Assembly: GCA_025024175.1 (NCBI GenBank)
Contig: QCXZ01000042.1
Coordinates: 12,913,501-12,977,500, forward strand
DNA: 64,000 nucleotides
Source: Rhyzopertha dominica
Lineage: Eukaryota > Arthropoda > Insecta > Coleoptera > Bostrichidae
Direction: 5' to 3'
How positions within the stretch are numbered: position 1 is the stretch's first letter; every line of letters begins with the position of its first letter. This document shows, piece after piece, positions 58,913-64,000 of the stretch. The notes below the pieces were generated by a model. That model saw only the letters and a program-made list of their open reading frames with translations, was not told the DNA's origin and ran no database searches. The position numbers and the translations under genes are program-made.

Positions 58913-61340
58913 ACAGTAGGCTACTACATTGGATGTACTGAATTTACTCTAAATTACAAAATCGCGCTGTACATTTCCGTGTATGCAAAAGTGCTGAATT
59001 AAGTTGTATATTTTGGAGGTCCTGACGCAAAACCTACTTGACTAGACTAGTTATGAATAGAAGGAAGCTTATATGACAATTGTATTCAAAACACCTCAAC
59101 CCATTAAATACTTGCGATTTGTAATAAATTATGGATATCAGTTAGTTAGTTCCAAAAGAATATTCTATACAAAATACAATACATTTTTAAGTAATCAAAA
59201 TGGTTAAAGCTAATAAGCAGTAAAATAATTACCTACAGCTAAATGTCAATACTAGGTGTTGCTTTTTAGATACAATTGCTAATTTACAACCAAGTATGCA
59301 ATGGCAATAAAAATGCTAGATGTTATGTTTTTTTCAGCCTGGGTTCAACCCTATTTATATTTTTTCAACGGCAGTTCAACAACAACCAAAGTATTGCGTG
59401 CCAACAATAACAGAAATTAAAAAAAATAAAATGAAATAGCACTAGTACTAGAAGTACGTTGGCGTTGATTACACGTAAAGGAAATGACACTACATTAAGG
59501 AGCAAGAAATTGTCGCTTGCATTATTCAGTACGGTATGTTTAGCAAATCAATGCAAGTAGACATTTCCGCGAACTCATTAGATTTTTTGTACAACTTCTA
59601 TTTACATCTCAAGAACTGAAAACATAGCTCCTTTCTTGGTTCCGAATTGGATAAATGTCAATGCAATGAACTTCACATGAAAACAAGGATATAATCGACA
59701 AAAGAATTATGCTCAAAATTGCTTTCTGGGGAAATATATTTAAAGTTGTGTACTATTACTGTTCTAGCTCGATACGAATAACGTTGATTTTTGAACCTTA
59801 ATTAGTATTCGCTGTATAATTACGCACTAAACAAAACCTTTTAGCGATTCAAATGCCACTACCATAATTAGTTAAAAATACTTGGGAGATATCCATCTTG
59901 AGTTAGTCGTAATTATTAGTTGTGGCTGCCTAACACTAACAAAGTACGTCAGATAGTGGTAAAGACTGCATTTATTAAATAATCACCTAACAGCTTTTGG
60001 TAATACCATATGATTTACGTCCTCTTGATGTACTGCATTAGAAACTTTGGGTAGGCAATTAAGAGCAAGTTTCAAACAGTCAGCCATCCATCTACTTCTC
60101 TATTGAAACAGACTCCTTATAGTTTAGGTGTAGTGCTAACTTTCACTTTACAAAACTTGACACAGAGCAACAATTAGTGGGTGTGGGGTAAAACCTAATA
60201 AGGTAACATACAAGCAAAATTGCATTTTGAAAATGGAAATGTTTATAGACTCGCGCATGGCATTTTGAGAAATATTAATTGGAACTAACTGCGGTTGTTG
60301 TTAATAAAGTAGCTGTTTTGTGAATACCAACGAAATCTAAGTAGTGATAGTTTGTAAAACCGAAACTGAAAACTTATCTGTGTGAAATTTCAGTTAAATT
60401 GATTTAAAAAGGCAGGAACTAATAGATTAAATAACCTTAATTTATTTATTTTTACCTACAAATGTTTTACAGTCTAAGTTGAGACGATAAATTTTGTTTC
60501 ATTACGCACAAAAGGCGCACATTGCAGGTAGATATTTAGTAGAATTAACGAAGAGATGTAATATTTCTTAAACTGAAGGTGCATTGGTATCATGTGCTTA
60601 AAAGTATAACCTTGCAGTTTTCGATACATTCGGTGGTTGCAAGAATTGCAAAATGCACGAATCTTTTTCAGATTTCATGCGCCTGCAAAGTTTCCATTCA
60701 TTAGCACTGCGTGTCTTCCAAACAAGCGAACAAATTGCATTTTTCTTTCCATTGTCCGACGAATACCAAAGCGACTGCTGAACCCTGGCATCTAACAACC
60801 CGTTACACGATAAGCCTTTTCGGCAGCGTCGCCATGACGGCAACCAGTTTCAAAATCTTGATCTGCTCGCCTGAAAAATTGCTCCGCTAGTCGTGTGTCT
60901 GCATGTGCAAAACTTGCGTCCTAGTTTAGCAAAAAGCCAGCACGGCTTTCACTCCACCAACGAGGACAATGAAAGAACACACGGCCGGGCAAAAAATATT
61001 CGCATGGCGCATTCCGAATTAGAAAACAGTTATGTAACATGCGAAATTTGCAGACGCCCGCTGAGTTTAGCATGCAGACGGTGACTAGAGGAATTCGATG
61101 AATGGTGGTGGGATAATCGTCAAAGTTGGAGATGTATTAGGCTTCTTTAAATTTTGAGGGGGCACATTAAAATGAATGCTTGAAAGTTGACGTAATTTTA
61201 AGAGAAATGGGCAACATTAGACACTTGCTCTGCATGCTTTCATACGAGCATATGAGTAGTTCAACTGACTGCTCAAAACAGGCGTCAAATGGAATTTAGC
61301 ATCGTTGATGTAAGCTACTTCACCTGGAGGAAGATAAATG
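58913..61340. other. Non-coding stretch with a GC-richer patch
   Basis: The patch at 60590-61090 has frames on both strands (81 and 63 codons) and CpG-rich blocks, but no recognisable protein. The rest is AT-rich. Confidence 0.4.
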
Positions 61341-61344
61341 GAAA

Positions 61345-62095
61345 AACTTCCAAAGCCGAAAAACCATCAACAATGAATCTTATACACAACATAATATGAT
61401 TTTAATCTGGTTAGTAATTATCTGCTGAATTGTAATTGGGATGGTATATTCACAAATTATGACGTGAATATTGATGAGACCAAATGTACTCTGATGGACC
61501 AGTGATTGTAAATGCTTTTGCAAACCTTNTTAAGAATAACTATGTTGATAGACAAGATATTTGTAGGAGTCAAGTAATTGTACTATCTTTAGTATTGATT
61601 CACTTTGTATGAGTATTACAAGTGTGACAGATAAATTGAATAGCATTAATGTGAGCAGTGGGACTTGACCGGATGATATTCACGTGCAATTTATTAAATG
61701 CTGCTCATTTACACTGGCCTGACCTCTTTGGATATTATTATAAACCTCTTATTTCTATTTTCAAGAATTCCTGTAGAAAGGATGGCATTAATAACTACAA
61801 ACCAAATGCAAAGGTATCCCGAATACCAGAAATATTTGAATACATACTCCAGGACTTCATGAGTGCGCTGTTTGGATACAATTAATAATCGACAACATGG
61901 ATTTATAAAGAGAATATCTATTGGTACTAATTTGTTGATTTAGACAGATTATGTGGTTCGAGCTTTAAAGAATGGAACTGTGGACACTCAAATTACACAG
62001 ACCTCTCTAAAGCTTTCGACACAATAGATCATTAGATTTTATTGCACGAGATGCACCCTCCCAAATTTAAGGGAAAAGGTTTTTAAATGATCATT
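61345..62095 (+). mobile_element. Jockey-like LINE relic, degenerate reverse transcriptase
   Basis: Pieces in shifting frames: QHGFIKRISIGTNLLI (about 61893-61940), DYVVRALKNGTVDTQ (about 61946-61993) and LSKAFDTIDH (about 62008-62035, the first catalytic aspartate motif, one frame away). Numerous stops occur upstream. It resembles the relic at 26.2 kb in design (QHGFM.KRSTT..NL) but is a separate copy. Confidence 0.65.
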
Positions 62096-64000
62096 AATTT
62101 CAATACTGTAGCTCTTTATACGGCAACCTAGATCCCTCGTTAGTGTGGTCAGTTCGACAAGCAGCAGAAAAATATACTACTTCGTTAACAAGCTAACGCA
62201 CAGGCAGCCTTGGAATAGCTCCTTATTTACGTCAATCGAAGGTCAGACCCATGCTAAATGCTATACTTCCTATTCTGAATTTGCAGTACGCCGAAACGCA
62301 TTAAAAGTTTGCATTCTTTTCGCACAAAACCACTACACGACTAGATTGTTTTAATTTCAAGCAGGAAGAAATTAAATAGAATGAAATTATGACAGGTATT
62401 TAATAATTACTGGATAATTAATGTATGCTGGTGCTCTGGAATCAACATACTTTAAATACTGCTATATACAGCAAATTGAAAATGAATTAAAACAGAGCGT
62501 TTGTTTTTAACAAGCAACCAGCTGTAAGCATATGAGTCGTTCGTATCCAAGGCTGTCGGGAGAGCACAACTATAACTTGCTCATTACATCTTTTAAAATA
62601 ACAGATGTGAAACTTTTATTATAGATGTTAAATATGGTAGTCTTTGCTGTGAACCTTAATAATTTCGGAAGATTTTGCAACTTTGTGTCAACGTTTGCAT
62701 CAAACAAGTCAGTAGAATTATTATCAACAATAAAAAAGTACAGTAGAAAAAATTGTTGTCGAGTTAAATGCATTAGCTGTTCTAAGAAAGGTATCTTTGA
62801 GCAACTAGATGGACGTCGTTTCTCGACGACATCAAAAACAATAATTGCCATGATGGTATTACCGCCGTTATTGACAATAGCAGCAAAAATAAAAAACGTT
62901 TCTCGAAACCTCGATTTTCGACATCTCCACCTCGAGACGATTACAATACCTACTTAGGGTTTTCTAGTCCTCTGTCAAATTTCGTAAAATGTTTTTTCTC
63001 GAAACATCGAAATTTGAGTTTCCCACCGCGAGATGGTTTTGGAAAACTACCATAATAAGAATATTCTGTCTACTTCGTCTTACTAAAATAGTCTTGATGA
63101 CCAAAAATAGTATGCCTGTATCACGATCGAAATTTCGCTTCTAACAAAATAATGGGACGGTCTTTTATAAACGAAAGCAACCAATCCAACAAATGATACA
63201 AAACTCCAAACATAGCAGCTTCAACTTGCACAGAGGACCATAAATATCCAGACAGAGTCCTCCGCTTTCTACCGTCGTCATTATCTGCCCTTATCTATCG
63301 CGAAGCCCTAGATGCAACTTCCTTGCATGACCATAAATCTCGAGCTGGCGATAAACTGTTTTCAGATCTTGTTTGGCGAAACACGAGCAGACGGTTAGTC
63401 TCCTCGCCAAGTAAATGTGGGTCGAAGCGACTCCCACGTAGAAGAAACGGCCGTGATTTAGGGGGTGGAATAATACGGATGGAAAACTGGAACTGTCGAG
63501 AAAAGAACTGCGCAATTTCGGTGTTTGAATTAAAAAATTGTGGAGACCTGAAACACGCCAGCGTCGCTTCAGCCATGACATTTAAACACGCACTTGCCGC
63601 GTCACGTCCAAAACATTTGACCTGGTGTTGTTTATTTTTAATGTAACGCTCCGAAAAACACGCGTATATTCCAATATTTGATCTAGGATGAATATTACCT
63701 CTGTACACAGATATAGCTGATGTTCAACCAAACAAACTTATTTTTATCCTCCATTTGGNCAAGACAACAAGAGGTTTACTATGTTTAAACATGTAATTCA
63801 TCATTCAATGCACATCACGATTTCCTTGTCCTTTTGAATAAGTTATTAATTAATACTTATTTCTTATGAAACGATAATTTTCAGGTTGTGCAATGGGGTT
63901 CACTTTTAAGTCCCAAAGTGGCCAATTCTCAAAATACACCACAACAAAACAGTTAAAACTTGACCCAAAAAACAGTTTGCTTTAAAATTTTACTTCCCTT
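62096..64000. other. Non-coding end of the window with a GC-richer patch
   Basis: The frame 62625-62957 (110 codons) and its antisense (93 codons) carry no motif. The patch at 63290-63710 is open in three overlapping frames on both strands (96, 137 and 107 codons) without similarity to anything I recognise. Confidence 0.4.

Noticed and set aside
63295..63708. 137-codon minus-strand frame with two further overlapping frames
   Set aside because: Three frames on both strands are open at once, which points to low stop density rather than coding. No motif is visible.

Overview
This window looks like AT-rich nuclear DNA of an insect. The evidence is eukaryotic splicing with very short introns (48 to 61 nt in five cases) and a dense load of insect-type transposons: Penelope-like retroelements, long-inverted-repeat DD41D mariners, and Jockey/CR1-like and RTE-like LINEs. 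Almost no open frame codes for a host protein. A beetle is a fair guess, but nothing here fixes the order. Scattered N bases show this is draft sequence. There are no operons, rRNA or tRNA genes, CRISPR arrays or prokaryotic signals. Layout: 1-7.1 kb is mostly non-coding. 7.1-8.64 kb holds two DD41D mariner remnants. 9.7-11.05 kb is a 5'-truncated Penelope-like element on the minus strand with reverse transcriptase and GIY-YIG domains. 11-17.2 kb is non-coding apart from one mariner end at 15.9 kb. 17.29-23.39 kb carries the only convincing host gene, a ten-exon model of 933 codons on the plus strand whose exon phases all agree. Its introns contain a mariner derivative (18.54-19.54 kb), a LINE scrap (19.8 kb) and an imperfect palindrome (20.86-21.10 kb). 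From 23.7 kb onward the sequence is a transposon mosaic: a decayed Penelope end (23.7 kb), LINE relics (26.2-27.4 kb), a complete DD41D mariner with TA duplications and about 377-bp inverted repeats (27.39-29.69 kb), a DD34D mariner relic (30.6-30.96 kb), two palindromic Penelope insertions with target duplications (31.0 and 33.4 kb), a deleted LINE (35.0-36.4 kb), a second Penelope-like fragment (38.2-39.6 kb), further LINE relics (38.0, 40.5, 45.4, 53.6 and 61.4 kb), another DD41D mariner (51.4-52.9 kb) and a nearly complete LINE reverse transcriptase (57.1-58.9 kb). The most interesting material is the Penelope set. Two insertions, of 218 and 582 bp, have the same 3' end and nearly the same 5' start. 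Each is a head-to-head palindrome with a target duplication (20 bp with one mismatch, and 11 bp exact). Each arm carries a hammerhead-ribozyme-like core, so the motif occurs on both strands. The second point of interest is the host gene: an unrecognised protein with a proline-rich and basic N-terminal part, an acidic and Gly/Arg-rich middle and a Trp-rich C-terminal part with a CPKC motif. Its small frame-preserving exons and one 51-nt in-frame intron would allow alternative products.
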